The notes beneath the pieces were generated by a model that saw only the letters and a list, made by a program, of their open reading frames with translations, was not told where the DNA came from and ran no database searches. Both the position numbers and the translations under genes were made by a program. A DNA stretch of 64,000 nucleotides, from assembly GCF_004135625.1 (NCBI RefSeq), contig NZ_SDPV01000001.1, forward strand, positions 1,052,501 to 1,116,500, written 5' to 3'. The DNA comes from Pelagerythrobacter rhizovicinus (GTDB lineage Bacteria > Pseudomonadota > Alphaproteobacteria > Sphingomonadales > Sphingomonadaceae). Position 1 is the first letter of the stretch, and each line of letters starts with the position of its first letter. Of this stretch, positions 1 to 8,513 are shown piece by piece.

Positions 1-651
1 GTGGAGCGGACCGAGGTCGCGCTGCACGAAATCGAGCGCGACGCCGGGCGAGCCGCTGGCTGCTCGTGCAGCCGCTTCACGGGTCTCGGCGTCCGCTTCC
101 GGCGCCCGGGTCCCTAACCAATCCGCCAGTTCCCTCTCGCCGAGTGCCGGGAATCGCAGCATGCGGCAGCGCGAGCGGATGGTCGGGAGGAGCCTCGCCG
201 GCCGATGCGCAATGAGGAGGAAGAAGGTGCCTGTCGGCGGCTCCTCCAGGCTTTTCAGCAGCGCGTTGGACGCGCTCTTCTCCAGGTCGTCGGCCGGATC
301 GATGATCACCGCGCGCCGCGCGCCCAGCGTGGGGCGCGTCGTCAGCTTCTGCTGCATCGCACGGATCTGTGCCACGGTGATGTTGCGCCTGACCTCGTAG
401 GGCTTGCCCTCGTCGCGCTTTCTTTCTTCTTTCTCGTCCTTCGGCTGATGTGTGAGCACATGCACGTCGGGGTGCGGGCCTGTGGGCTGGGCAACCCCAG
501 GCTCGGCGCACAGTTCGCGCGCGGCCGCCTCCGCAAAGCTCATCTTCCCCAGCCCGCGCTTGCCGGCGAGAAGCCACGCGTGGTGCATCCGCGCGCCGCT
601 CAGCGCGTCACGCCATTGCCGCCAGGCCTCGTCGTGGCCAAGCAACGTCAT
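1..651 (-). CDS. holB: DNA polymerase III delta' subunit (C-terminus cut by window edge)
   Basis: Clamp-loader delta' subunit, part of the replicative polymerase holoenzyme that loads the beta clamp. The 217 codons visible start at ATG 651 and run off the left edge. Seen: an AAA+-like N-terminus with a degenerate P-loop near residue 30 (GKRGLGKM, Met where Ser/Thr is expected, in keeping with a delta' that does not hydrolyse ATP), the sensor segment SNALLKSLEEPP, and the family SRC motif in IRSRCRML that supplies the arginine finger. A charged Lys/Glu-rich insert lies near residues 70-82. Its ATG overlaps the stop of tmk by 4 nt, so the two are probably translationally coupled. The tmk-holB order is common in bacteria. 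Confident family call; the missing C-terminus cannot be judged. Confidence 0.93.
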   Translation of the reverse strand, partial: MTLLGHDEAWRQWRDALSGARMHHAWLLAGKRGLGKMSFAEAAARELCAEPGVAQPTGPHPDVHVLTHQPKDEKEERKRDEGKPYEVRRNITVAQIRAMQQKLTTRPTLGARRAVIIDPADDLEKSASNALLKSLEEPPTGTFFLLIAHRPARLLPTIRSRCRMLRFPALGERELADWLGTRAPEADAETREAAARAASGSPGVALDFVQRDLGPLH

Positions 652-1289
652 CGCACAGCATCCCGTAAGAGTGGCTCGATCGCGGTCACCACGCGTTTGT
701 GGACCTCCTCCGGTGTTCCTGCGCCGTCGACGACGACGAATGCGGCAGGATCGGCAGCCGCGAAACTGCGGAACGCATCCGCTACCTGCCCATGATATTC
801 GGCATCGCGGCCACCGATCGCATCCGATAGCCCACCGTCCCGCGCGGCGAGGCGTTTGGCCGCGAGCTCGGGTGTGACGTCGATCAGGACCGTCAGGTCG
901 GGCCGCAGCCCGCCGCTGCCGATCTCGTGCAACGCGCGCACTGCTGCATCGCCGAGGCCACCCGCGCGCCCCTGGTAAGCCCGGCTCGAGTCGACGAAGC
1001 GGTCGCACACGATCCAGCGGCCGCCTTCAATGGCAGGGCGGATGCGGCGTGCAACATGATCGGCGCGCGCAGCGGCGAAGAGCAGCGCCTCGGCGGGCGT
1101 TCCCCATCCCTCCCCCGGCGGAGCGAGCAGCAGCGCGCGAATGGCCTCCGCTCCCGGAGTGCCGCCCGGCTCTCGCGTCAGTTCGGCATCGATGCCGCGC
1201 GCTGCCAGCGCTTCGGCCAGCATCTTTGCCTGCGTGGATTTGCCCGTTCCTTCGCCACCTTCGAACGCAATGAACCGGCCGCGCGTCAT
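648..1289 (-). CDS. tmk: thymidylate kinase
   Basis: Phosphorylates dTMP to dTDP with ATP in the cytoplasm, for dTTP supply. 213 aa, the usual length for bacterial Tmk. Seen: P-loop GGEGTGKST at residues 11-19, the DR(F/Y) dTMP-binding motif at 96-98 (CDRFVDSSRAYQG), and a lid region afterwards. The open frame extends further upstream, but ATG 1289 places the P-loop at the usual distance from the N-terminus and overlaps the preceding carboxypeptidase stop by 4 nt (ATGA). The holB start overlaps the tmk stop in the same way, so carboxypeptidase-tmk-holB reads as one coupled operon. Confidence 0.96.
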   Translation of the reverse strand: MTRGRFIAFEGGEGTGKSTQAKMLAEALAARGIDAELTREPGGTPGAEAIRALLLAPPGEGWGTPAEALLFAAARADHVARRIRPAIEGGRWIVCDRFVDSSRAYQGRAGGLGDAAVRALHEIGSGGLRPDLTVLIDVTPELAAKRLAARDGGLSDAIGGRDAEYHGQVADAFRSFAAADPAAFVVVDGAGTPEEVHKRVVTAIEPLLRDAVR

Positions 1290-2446
1290 CGAAACATACC
1301 CACCACGCCGTTCACCAGCCGCTGCCAGCCGTTCGCCTCTTCGACGGCCTGGCCGGCCAGCAACGGAACGCGCGAAGGCGGCGCGCCTTCGACCGCAATC
1401 TCGAGTTCGGCGACCCGCTCTCCTTCTCTCAGCGGCGCCTGGAGCGGGCCGTCGTAGCGAATAGTCAACCGAGGCGTGATCTCGGCACCGCGGGGATAGG
1501 TGGCATGGATCGGCCCGGCGGCCACCAGCGGCACGGTGCCCCGCGCGCCCTCCTGCACCAGCGCTTCGCCAACGTAGCCGCCGCGCGGGTAGAGCGCCCG
1601 TGTGTCGAATGCGTCGAACCCCCACTCCATCAAGGCGATCGAAGCGTCATTGCGATCGCGCGGTGTCGGTGCGGTCGCGGCGACCATGATCAATCGCCGA
1701 CCGTCACGCTCGGCGCTGCCGAGAAAGCCGTAACCCGCCTGATTGGTGAAGCCGGTCTTGATCCCGTCGGCTCCTTCGACCCGGCCGGTGATCGGATCGT
1801 GGTTCGCCTGCGCGATCCCGCGGTAAGACATGCCCTCGCGTCCGAAGTAGAAGCGGTAGAGATCGGGATGACGTGCGATCATCTCGCGGGCGAGGATCGC
1901 CAGATCGTTTGCGGTGGTGAACGTCCGCCCTTCGTCCATCCAGCCGTTCGGCGTGCCGAAGTGGCTGTCGGTCATCCCGATCTCGCGCGCTTTCGCATTC
2001 ATCATCGAGACCCAATTGTCGACCGATCCCGCCGCACCTTCGGCAAGCACGACCGACGCATCGTTCGCCGATACGCTCGCGATGCCGAGGAGGAGCGTTT
2101 CTACGGTCACCGGCTCCCCCCGGTCGAGGAACATGCGCGAGCCTTTCCCATGCCACTCGCGGTAGGCGTGCTCGCTCATCGCGTAAGACTGGCCGGGCGA
2201 AAGCTTGCCCTCCTCCATAAGTTCGAATGCGAGGAAGGCTGTCATTACCTTGGTGATGGAGGCGGGCATGAAACGCCGGTCGGCCTCGCGCGAGAAGAGC
2301 ACCTGACCCGACGAGAGATCGACCAGCAGCGCGATCGGTGCGCCTGCGAAGGGCTGGATCCTCTCGGGCGCCGGGTCGGCGCCGCCCGCTGCACTGGCAA
2401 GTGCCAGCGCGGGAACCATCGCAAAATATCTGGGAATACCGGTCAA
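1286..2446 (-). CDS. D-alanyl-D-alanine carboxypeptidase (PBP5/6 type, S11 family)
   Basis: Removes the terminal D-Ala from peptidoglycan pentapeptides in the periplasm. All three penicillin-binding motifs are visible: SITK at about residues 63-66, SAN at 126-128 and KTG at 230-232, followed by the C-terminal beta-domain typical of PBP5. Start: I prefer TTG 2446, because GGGAG sits 5 nt upstream and it gives a short signal peptide with an Arg, a hydrophobic core and an ASA-type cleavage site near residue 20. The alternative ATG 2419 would start inside the hydrophobic core. About 386 aa. Lies 31 nt downstream of the RlpA-like gene and overlaps tmk by 4 nt, continuing a cell-wall run. Confidence 0.93.
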   Translation of the reverse strand: MTGIPRYFAMVPALALASAAGGADPAPERIQPFAGAPIALLVDLSSGQVLFSREADRRFMPASITKVMTAFLAFELMEEGKLSPGQSYAMSEHAYREWHGKGSRMFLDRGEPVTVETLLLGIASVSANDASVVLAEGAAGSVDNWVSMMNAKAREIGMTDSHFGTPNGWMDEGRTFTTANDLAILAREMIARHPDLYRFYFGREGMSYRGIAQANHDPITGRVEGADGIKTGFTNQAGYGFLGSAERDGRRLIMVAATAPTPRDRNDASIALMEWGFDAFDTRALYPRGGYVGEALVQEGARGTVPLVAAGPIHATYPRGAEITPRLTIRYDGPLQAPLREGERVAELEIAVEGAPPSRVPLLAGQAVEEANGWQRLVNGVVGMFR

Positions 2447-2477
2447 TTGCGCTCCCGCCGCCGGCGGGACCGGCGGA

Positions 2478-3464
2478 TCAACCTGCTGTGGACACTCTCG
2501 CGTCGCTATAACCGGCAGCGCGTACCTTGGCGAGCGCGGCTTCGGCCTGTCCCCGGGTTGTATAGGGGCCGGTGCGGACGCGGTAGAACCGTCCCGCTTT
2601 CGACACGAAGCCGCCCAGCGTCTCTGCCGCACGATCGGCGTTGGCCTTGCTCGAGAAGGCGGCCGCTTGGACCACGAAGGCTCCGGCGGGCGCAGCTACT
2701 GCCGCCGGCTGCACCGATGCGGTCCGTTCGAGCGGCACCAGCGGGTAAACCTCGGCCGCTTTCTCGACCGGCGCAGGAGCCGGCACACCCGCCCCTGATT
2801 CCACGCGCGCAAGCGACGGGGCGGCGGGCTGATCCGACGTCTGAACGCCCGGGCGAACCGGTGGCCGGCGCCCGTCGGCGAGGCTTGCCGAGCCTTCCCT
2901 CGGCAAGTTGCGCCGCAGCACCCCGAGCAGGGTTTCCGGCGTATCCATCCGCAGCGGCGCCGCGCGGCCCGCGCGGAGATCGGCGCGCTGCATCTCGGGC
3001 GGATTGACGCGGCGGACGCGCACCGGTGCGCCTTCGCCTGCTTCGAGCTGCGCAAGCGCATCGCTTGAGAGCGCCACCAGTCGCGTGTTCGACATCGGCC
3101 CTCGCCGTTCGACGCGCACGAGGACAGTTCGACCGGTTTCGAGCGCGGTCACTTCGACATAGCTCGGCAGCGGAAGCGTCTTGTGCGCTGCCGTCACGCC
3201 CGCACCCGCCTCGCCATCCGCAGCCAGATAGCCAACCTCGTCGTAGCTCATTGTGTCGGTCGGAACGTATTCGACGCCGTCGATGGTGAACGGATCGCCG
3301 AGCACCAGGGGAAAGTCGGCCGCCGGTCCGTTCGCCTGGGCGGCGAGCGGGGAGCCCGCTCCTGCGGCCGGATGTTCGCCTCCGCCTGCCGCACCGCAGC
3401 CCGCCAGGACCGCGCTCAGCGCAAGCGCAATGGCTCCACCAGACAGGTCATCGGGCAATCTCAT
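2478..3464 (-). CDS. rlpA: RlpA-like septal lipoprotein with SPOR domain
   Basis: RlpA proteins are outer-membrane lipoproteins that bind denuded septal glycan through a C-terminal SPOR domain; some are lytic transglycosylases. 328 aa from ATG 3464. Seen: signal peptide ending in lipobox LAGC (Cys23), a double-psi beta-barrel with AAHKTLPLP (His94) around residues 80-150, a Pro/Ala-rich linker, and a SPOR domain at about 255-325. Odd point: the RlpA motif VNDRGP reads VERRGP here (residues 118-123), so the Asp shown to be needed for catalysis in the Pseudomonas enzyme is Arg120. Septal glycan binding is likely; lytic activity is doubtful. The start lies 17 nt inside the end of mltB, implying coupled expression. 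Confidence 0.88.
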   Translation of the reverse strand: MRLPDDLSGGAIALALSAVLAGCGAAGGGEHPAAGAGSPLAAQANGPAADFPLVLGDPFTIDGVEYVPTDTMSYDEVGYLAADGEAGAGVTAAHKTLPLPSYVEVTALETGRTVLVRVERRGPMSNTRLVALSSDALAQLEAGEGAPVRVRRVNPPEMQRADLRAGRAAPLRMDTPETLLGVLRRNLPREGSASLADGRRPPVRPGVQTSDQPAAPSLARVESGAGVPAPAPVEKAAEVYPLVPLERTASVQPAAVAAPAGAFVVQAAAFSSKANADRAAETLGGFVSKAGRFYRVRTGPYTTRGQAEAALAKVRAAGYSDARVSTAG

Positions 3465-4473
3465 CTGCAAGCAACCCCACACTCATCGCGTAGTAATTCG
3501 AGCAGTTGTATTCGAGGATAACCCTATAATTTGCGGTTAAGAGCCAAGCGGGCGTACCCGGCCCGTCGGGCTGGAACAGGGTCGCCATGACGGATTCGTC
3601 GAGCGGGCGCTGCGGTTGGACGCCGAGCGCCCGCCACTCGCCGACCGTGCGCCATTGGCTGTGCCGCTCGTGAACCCGCGGGCATACCGGGGAGGCGACC
3701 TTGCTGCGGACCGCGGACCAGTTGAACCCGCTCGGAACCGAGGCGCGCACGCCCCAGGGCTGGCCGCGCCGCCAGCCCGCATCGCGAAAGTAGTTCGCGA
3801 TCGACGCCAGCGTGTCCGCATTGTTGCTGAAGATGTCTGCGCGTCCGTCGCCGTCGCCGTCGGTCGCCAGGCGCAGGTAAACGCTCGGCAGGAACTGGGG
3901 ATTGCCGAATGCGCCGGCCCAACTGCCCTTGAGCTGCGAGCGCGGATAGCCTTTGTCGGCGACCTTCAGCAGGTCGACGAATTCGCCGGCGAAGAGCTCC
4001 CGCCGGCGTCCTTCCCAGGCAAGCGTTGCGAGCGCCTGGGCCAGGTCGAAACTTCCGGTCACCGCGCCGTAGGCGGTTTCGTGCCCCCAGATCGCGACCA
4101 GGATTTCGCCGGGCACGCCATATTCCCGCTCGATCGCACGGATGGTGCCGATCGAAGAGGCGTGGGCGCGCCTGCCGCCGTTGATACGGGCGGCGTCGAC
4201 ATGCCTGTCGATGTAGGAGGACAGCGGCGGATATCCGCTACCGCCCGACGAGGATGACCCCGGCTGCCCGCGGTCGAGTTCGATCACGCGTCGGTTTGGC
4301 TCGAGCCCCTGCGTCATGCGCACGATGGTCGCTTCGCTCACCCCCTCCGCCCTGGCTCTGGCCGTCAGCTGCTGAAGATAGGTGTCGAACGGCATGTCCT
4401 GCGCCGTCGCGGGAACGGCGGGCGTGAACACGGCGGCGGAGAGGGCGAGGGTCAGGAGAGCGCGCTTGATCAT
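3448..4473 (-). CDS. mltB: lytic murein transglycosylase, MltB family (GH103)
   Basis: Cleaves MurNAc-GlcNAc bonds in peptidoglycan with formation of 1,6-anhydro-MurNAc, acting in the periplasm. 341 aa. Seen: a signal peptide ending PATAQ near residue 25 with no lipobox Cys, so probably soluble; the GH103 catalytic region AIWGHETAYG with Glu132; and downstream family blocks WAGAFGNPQFLPS and DGDGDGRADIF. Ser/Gly-rich spacer near 72-80. The ATG at 4473 is the natural start in front of the signal sequence. First gene of the minus-strand run mltB-rlpA-carboxypeptidase-tmk-holB, with tRNA-Ser on the other strand upstream. Confidence 0.93.
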   Translation of the reverse strand: MIKRALLTLALSAAVFTPAVPATAQDMPFDTYLQQLTARARAEGVSEATIVRMTQGLEPNRRVIELDRGQPGSSSSGGSGYPPLSSYIDRHVDAARINGGRRAHASSIGTIRAIEREYGVPGEILVAIWGHETAYGAVTGSFDLAQALATLAWEGRRRELFAGEFVDLLKVADKGYPRSQLKGSWAGAFGNPQFLPSVYLRLATDGDGDGRADIFSNNADTLASIANYFRDAGWRRGQPWGVRASVPSGFNWSAVRSKVASPVCPRVHERHSQWRTVGEWRALGVQPQRPLDESVMATLFQPDGPGTPAWLLTANYRVILEYNCSNYYAMSVGLLADEIAR

Positions 4474-4596
4474 GCGGACGTTGTGGCAGAGCGCAGTTTA
4501 ACCGCAAATGATTTTCGACGTTTAAGGCGTCCCCCGCAGCCGAACCGATGCGCCGGTGATGACAAGCCCCCACGTTCGCGCTAGCTGGCGCAACAC

Positions 4597-4686
4597 GGAC
4601 AGGTGGCCGAGTGGTTTAAGGCAGCGGTCTTGAAAACCGCCGTGGGTTAACGCCCACCGTGGGTTCGAATCCCACCCTGTCCGCCA
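4597..4686 (+). tRNA. tRNA-Ser (anticodon UGA)
   Basis: Acceptor stem GGACAGG (4597-4603) pairs with CCTGTCC (4676-4682); discriminator G4683 and an encoded CCA 4684-4686. The anticodon stem GCGGT/ACCGC encloses loop CTTGAAA with anticodon TGA at 4631-4633. A long variable arm (about 4641-4659) and the T-loop GTTCGAATC confirm a class II serine tRNA. It reads UCN serine codons. Confidence 0.97.
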
Positions 4687-4938
4687 CCTTCAGCCTGAAC
4701 TGCGATGGCGGGGTAGCCTCATTCGCCTTGCTCGGCCGACGCTCGCTGCGCGTATGCAGCAGATGATCTTCGCGCACGCCGCCCGTGCGGTTCGCCTCGC
4801 ACCGGTCGCCATCATGATCCTGGGGGTCGTCGTCGATCTCGAATTCCATCGCGCCTCTCCTTCGATGAAGAAACGCGCATCGAGACAAGCGGAAACGTCC
4901 ACGGCGACAGAGCGCCCCGTTTTTTCGCCGAACCGCTG
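4687..4938. other. non-coding interval after tRNA-Ser
   Basis: 252 bp between the tRNA and the end of the sulfotransferase-like gene. Open frames exist on both strands, but none shows a recognisable protein, a good ribosome binding site or normal codon use. The longest minus-strand one runs into the tRNA and acquires a tRNA-derived tail (RVGFEPTVG). I see no terminator or promoter I would defend. Confidence 0.5.
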
Positions 4939-5667
4939 TCAGGCGGTTATCGCGTGATGCCGGAGCGCTTCGTAATCGGCCCGGCACGCGTCCGCGACAG
5001 CGCGATAGCCACCTTCAAGAGTCGGCAAGGACCCCGGCGGATCGCCGAAACCGGTCGAGGCATTGACCCTGTCGTACCAATGCGGGGCCCAGGCCCCGTC
5101 TTTCGGGTGAGGCCCTGCGCGCCATGCCAGCATGGCGGGATCCCAATCGATCCCCAGCGCAAGGCACAGCTTCTCCAGAACACCCGCCGGATCGGCCAGG
5201 ATGTCGTCGGAATCCACCACTGGAGGAACACTTCCGGTCCGTTCCACCTCATATTCGAAATAGCGGCGCAGCTGCGCAAAGCCGAGCATCTCCGGGCGAC
5301 GCAACTCGTTCTTCGCACGATAGCTTGCGACCACGCGCTCCGGCGCGCGGATCAGGAAGGCATGCCGATGATCGGGCATATCGGCGATGCCGACCGGCCC
5401 GACCATGTGGTGCGGCATGTGCTTCTGGTACCAGACCGGCTCACCGCCTGGTGGATCGCCAGACTGCGTCGCCAGCACCGAGCGCCAGTCGCAGTCCATC
5501 GTTGCGACCGTTTCTGCCGCCATTGGATGCGGTTCACCCGTCGCTTCGAGAAATGCGCCGTAGAACGGCTCATCCGAGACCGCGCAGTCGGCGCGAGATG
5601 AGAAGCTGCGCATCATCGCCGTCGAGATGTTGCGCGGGCCCGACCACATGGCGATGCGGATGGTCAT
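4939..5667 (-). CDS. sulfotransferase-like protein
   Basis: 242 aa, cytoplasmic. The N-terminus has MWSGPRNISTAMMRSF, which resembles the 5'-phosphosulfate-binding loop of PAPS-dependent sulfotransferases (SPRSGT-like), and the middle (HAFLIRAPERVVASYRAK) matches the 3'-phosphate-binding strand/helix of that fold. The true donor and acceptor cannot be told from sequence. Start ATG 5667 overlaps the aminotransferase stop by 4 nt, so the two are coupled and probably share a pathway. The fold call is moderately sure, the activity is not. Confidence 0.75.
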   Translation of the reverse strand: MTIRIAMWSGPRNISTAMMRSFSSRADCAVSDEPFYGAFLEATGEPHPMAAETVATMDCDWRSVLATQSGDPPGGEPVWYQKHMPHHMVGPVGIADMPDHRHAFLIRAPERVVASYRAKNELRRPEMLGFAQLRRYFEYEVERTGSVPPVVDSDDILADPAGVLEKLCLALGIDWDPAMLAWRAGPHPKDGAWAPHWYDRVNASTGFGDPPGSLPTLEGGYRAVADACRADYEALRHHAITA

Positions 5668-6590
5668 GGCCGCCCCCTCCCCGCGACATCCTGCGCGAGA
5701 CGTTCGAGATAGCGTTGTTGAAGCCGCTCGACCATCGGGCCCCGCTTGGTGCCGAGTGCCCGCCCATCGACCGAGCCGACCGGCGCCACGCCTGCGAAAG
5801 TACCGGTGGTGAACGCCTCGTCGGCGCCATAGACGTGGGTCAGCGAGAAGTTGCGCTCGAACACCGGGATGCCTGCCTCGCGGGCCACTTCGATCACCAC
5901 TCTGCGGGTGATGCCGTCGAGGCAGTAGTCGCCGCTCGAGGTCCAGATCTCGCCGTCGCGTACGATGAAGAAGTGCGTCGAGTTGCAGGTCGCGACGAAG
6001 CCGTGCGGATCGAGCATCAGGCCTTCGTCGGCCCCCGCCTGCGCCGCCTGGATGCAGGCCGTGATGCAGTTGAGCTTCGAATGCGAGTTGAGCATCGGAT
6101 CCTGCACGTCGGGGTAGCCGCGGCGCACGTGAACCGTGAACAGCCGAAGCATCCGCGTCGCCGTTTCGGGCGCCGGCTCCTTCCATTCGGGAATGATGAC
6201 GATGGTCGCCGGCGTCACCACCACGCGCGGGTCCTGATAGGGGGTGGAGCGCAGACCGCGCGTGACCATCAGGCGGATGTGCACCCCGTCGTCCGTCATG
6301 CCGTTGGCATCGAGCACCGCATAGAGCCGCCGCTCGAGCTCGTCGCGTGTGACGCCGATGTCCATGTGGATGGCCTTGGCACCTCGCCACAGGCGATCAA
6401 GGTGCCGGTCAAGGAAGGCCAGGCGGCCGTGGTGCAGCCTGATCCCCTCCCATACGCCGTCACCGAGCATGAAGCCGCTGTCGAACACGCTGACTTTCGC
6501 TTCGGCGCGCGGAAAATGCTCGCCGTTCACGTCGATCAGAATGGTCTCGTTCCGCGTATCCGGAACGTAGTGGTGCGTACCCTGCGTCAT
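5664..6590 (-). CDS. aminotransferase class IV (D-amino acid/branched-chain type)
   Basis: PLP-dependent fold-type IV aminotransferase, 308 aa. Seen: the N-terminal block VSVFDSGFMLGDGVWEGIR, the PLP-binding Lys172 in NSHSKLNCI, and the phosphate-binding region FTTGTFAGVAPV near the C-terminus. These are shared by IlvE, D-alanine aminotransferase and aminodeoxychorismate lyase, and I cannot choose between them; the substrate remains open. It lies 4 nt downstream of the antiporter gene and overlaps the sulfotransferase-like gene by 4 nt, forming a three-gene unit. Confidence 0.85.
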   Translation of the reverse strand: MTQGTHHYVPDTRNETILIDVNGEHFPRAEAKVSVFDSGFMLGDGVWEGIRLHHGRLAFLDRHLDRLWRGAKAIHMDIGVTRDELERRLYAVLDANGMTDDGVHIRLMVTRGLRSTPYQDPRVVVTPATIVIIPEWKEPAPETATRMLRLFTVHVRRGYPDVQDPMLNSHSKLNCITACIQAAQAGADEGLMLDPHGFVATCNSTHFFIVRDGEIWTSSGDYCLDGITRRVVIEVAREAGIPVFERNFSLTHVYGADEAFTTGTFAGVAPVGSVDGRALGTKRGPMVERLQQRYLERLAQDVAGRGRP

Positions 6591-6594
6591 TCGC

Positions 6595-8457
6595 TCAATG
6601 TCCCCTCTGGACGATGTCGTCCATCATCTCGCGCAGCTTGGGATCCCACTCGGCGCGCAGCTCCCTGATCTTCGCGAGCAGCGGCTCGTTCTCGTAGGCC
6701 GGGATGTCGAGCCGGTAGAGGTCCGCGACCTCGCGCATCGAAGTGCGGTCCATTTCCTCAAACGCATCCGCCATCGCGCGGGCCGCCTGCCGGTCGGCAC
6801 CGAGCGCCTCGTAGGCGGAGCGGCCCATGCGGATCGCCGCGTCATAAGTCTCGCGGATCACGTCGCGGCAGCCCATCGCCCACAGGTGGTAGACGTGGTC
6901 ACGATCGATGGCACGCGCTATGACGTGGAGCTGCGGAAAGTTCTTGATCGCATACTGGACGAGCTTGTCGATCTGCTCCCGCTCGTCGAGTGCCACGATC
7001 AGCAGCCTTGCGCGGGCGATCCCGGCGGACGCCAGCAGGTCGGGCCGCGTCGCGTCGCCGAAATAGCTCTTCACGCCGAACTTCTTCAGATGCTCGAGAT
7101 GCGTCGAATCGTAGTCGATCACCGTCGCCCGGCGCCCGGCGGCGTCGAGCATGCGGTCGACGATCCCGCCGACCCGCCCCCGCCCCGCAATGATGATCGG
7201 GTTCTCCTCCTCGATCGTGTCCGCCTCGCGCTCTTCCCCGCGGCAATAGGCCGCCTCGATCAGTCTGCTATAAGCGATGAACAGCAGTGGTGTTGCGAGC
7301 ATCGTGAGCGCCACGATCAGCAGCAGCATGTCCGCGGTTTCGCCGTCGAGGACGAAATTGGCCACGGCAAAACCGATCAGCACGAACGCGAATTCCCCCG
7401 CCTGCGCCAGGCTGAGAGAGAAGAGCCAAGACGCCTGACGCCGGATCCCGGCCACGCGCGCGATGAGCGCGAGAACCGCAGCCTTCACCGCGATCACGAC
7501 CGCTGCCCAGAACAGAACCGTGTTCCAGTTCTCCATTGCCAGCGTGAAGTCGATTCCCGCCCCGACGGTAATGAAGAACAGGCCCAGCAACAGGCCCTTG
7601 AACGGCTCGATGTCGCTTTCGAGCTCGTGCCGGTATTCGCTGTTCGCTAGGACCACCCCAGCCAGAAAAGTGCCGAGCGCGGGCGAGAGGCCGACGATGG
7701 TCATCAGCAGCGCGATGCCGATCACGAAGACGAGCGCCGTGGCGGTGAACAGCTCGCGCAAGTGCGCCGCAGCGATGAAGCGGAAGACCGGCCGGGTGAG
7801 ATAGGTGCCGATGAGCACGACCGCTCCGACCGCGGCAAGCGTCGTCAGGCCGGAGAGCCAGACCGGCATGCCTTCGGTCAGGTTGAAGCCGCCGCCGTGG
7901 CCATGAGCTGCCTCCGCGCTTGCGGCCCCTGCCGTAGCGAGTTCGGGCAAGGCAAGAAACGGCAGAATGGCGAGCATTGGAATGACCGCCACATCCTGAA
8001 AGAGCAGGACTGAAAAGCTTGCTTCACCGCCCTCGCTCTTCAGCAGCCCCTTTTCGGTGAGCGTCTGCACGATGATTGCGGTGGACGAGAGGGCGAGTAC
8101 CATCCCGATCGCGATCGCAGTGCGCCACTCCTGTCCCGCGGCCATCATCGCGCCGGCGAGCGCAAGCGTGGTCAGCAGGACCTGCCCGCCCCCAAGTCCG
8201 ACAAGGCGCCGGCGCATTTCCCACAGCTTCTTCGGCTCGAGCTCCAGCCCGACGATGAACAGCATCATGACCACGCCGAACTCGGCGAAGGCCTGAAGAG
8301 CACTGACGTCGACCCGAAGGGCGCCGAGCAATGGCGAAATCGCCATCCCCGCGAGCAAGTAGCCAAGCACCGACCCAAGCCCGAAACGCGTGGCGAGCGG
8401 CACGGCCACCACGCCCGCCATCATGATGACGAAGGCGAGGATCAGGAACTCGGTCAT
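6595..8457 (-). CDS. monovalent cation:proton antiporter-2 with RCK/TrkA-N domain (KefB/KefC-like)
   Basis: Inner-membrane K+/H+ (or Na+/H+) antiporter, 620 aa. Residues 1-395 hold about 12 membrane segments of the CPA2 fold; a His-rich cluster (AAHGHGGG) lies in a loop near residue 186. The soluble C-terminus has a Rossmann nucleotide-binding RCK domain beginning IIIAGRGRVGGIVDR near 420, as in glutathione-gated KefB/KefC. After it comes a charged tail. The next gene starts 4 nt downstream. Probable role is pH and K+ homeostasis or electrophile protection; gating ligand not determinable. Confidence 0.9.
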   Translation of the reverse strand: MTEFLILAFVIMMAGVVAVPLATRFGLGSVLGYLLAGMAISPLLGALRVDVSALQAFAEFGVVMMLFIVGLELEPKKLWEMRRRLVGLGGGQVLLTTLALAGAMMAAGQEWRTAIAIGMVLALSSTAIIVQTLTEKGLLKSEGGEASFSVLLFQDVAVIPMLAILPFLALPELATAGAASAEAAHGHGGGFNLTEGMPVWLSGLTTLAAVGAVVLIGTYLTRPVFRFIAAAHLRELFTATALVFVIGIALLMTIVGLSPALGTFLAGVVLANSEYRHELESDIEPFKGLLLGLFFITVGAGIDFTLAMENWNTVLFWAAVVIAVKAAVLALIARVAGIRRQASWLFSLSLAQAGEFAFVLIGFAVANFVLDGETADMLLLIVALTMLATPLLFIAYSRLIEAAYCRGEEREADTIEEENPIIIAGRGRVGGIVDRMLDAAGRRATVIDYDSTHLEHLKKFGVKSYFGDATRPDLLASAGIARARLLIVALDEREQIDKLVQYAIKNFPQLHVIARAIDRDHVYHLWAMGCRDVIRETYDAAIRMGRSAYEALGADRQAARAMADAFEEMDRTSMREVADLYRLDIPAYENEPLLAKIRELRAEWDPKLREMMDDIVQRGH

Positions 8458-8476
8458 CTCGCTCTCCCCCGTCCGG

Positions 8477-8491
8477 GTCCCCGTCGGGGAC
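8477..8491 (-). terminator. hairpin between lpdA and the antiporter gene
   Basis: Perfect 6-bp inverted repeat GTCCCC/GGGGAC with a 3-nt loop, 23 nt after the lpdA stop on the minus strand. There is no T-tract, so a weak or Rho-assisted terminator is the most that can be claimed. Confidence 0.4.
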
Positions 8492-8513
8492 GCTTAGTGC
8501 CCGTAGGTGCCGA

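Noticed and set aside
3529-4509. Inverted pair of TTAACCGCAAAT flanking mltB (3529-3540 and 4498-4509)
   Set aside because: Hundreds of 12-mer matches are expected by chance in a window of this size, and one copy lies within coding sequence.
4616-4987. Minus-strand open frame overlapping tRNA-Ser with a RVGFEPTVG tail
   Set aside because: The tail is the translation of the tRNA itself, a well-known spurious pattern, and the rest has no recognisable protein or good ribosome binding site.
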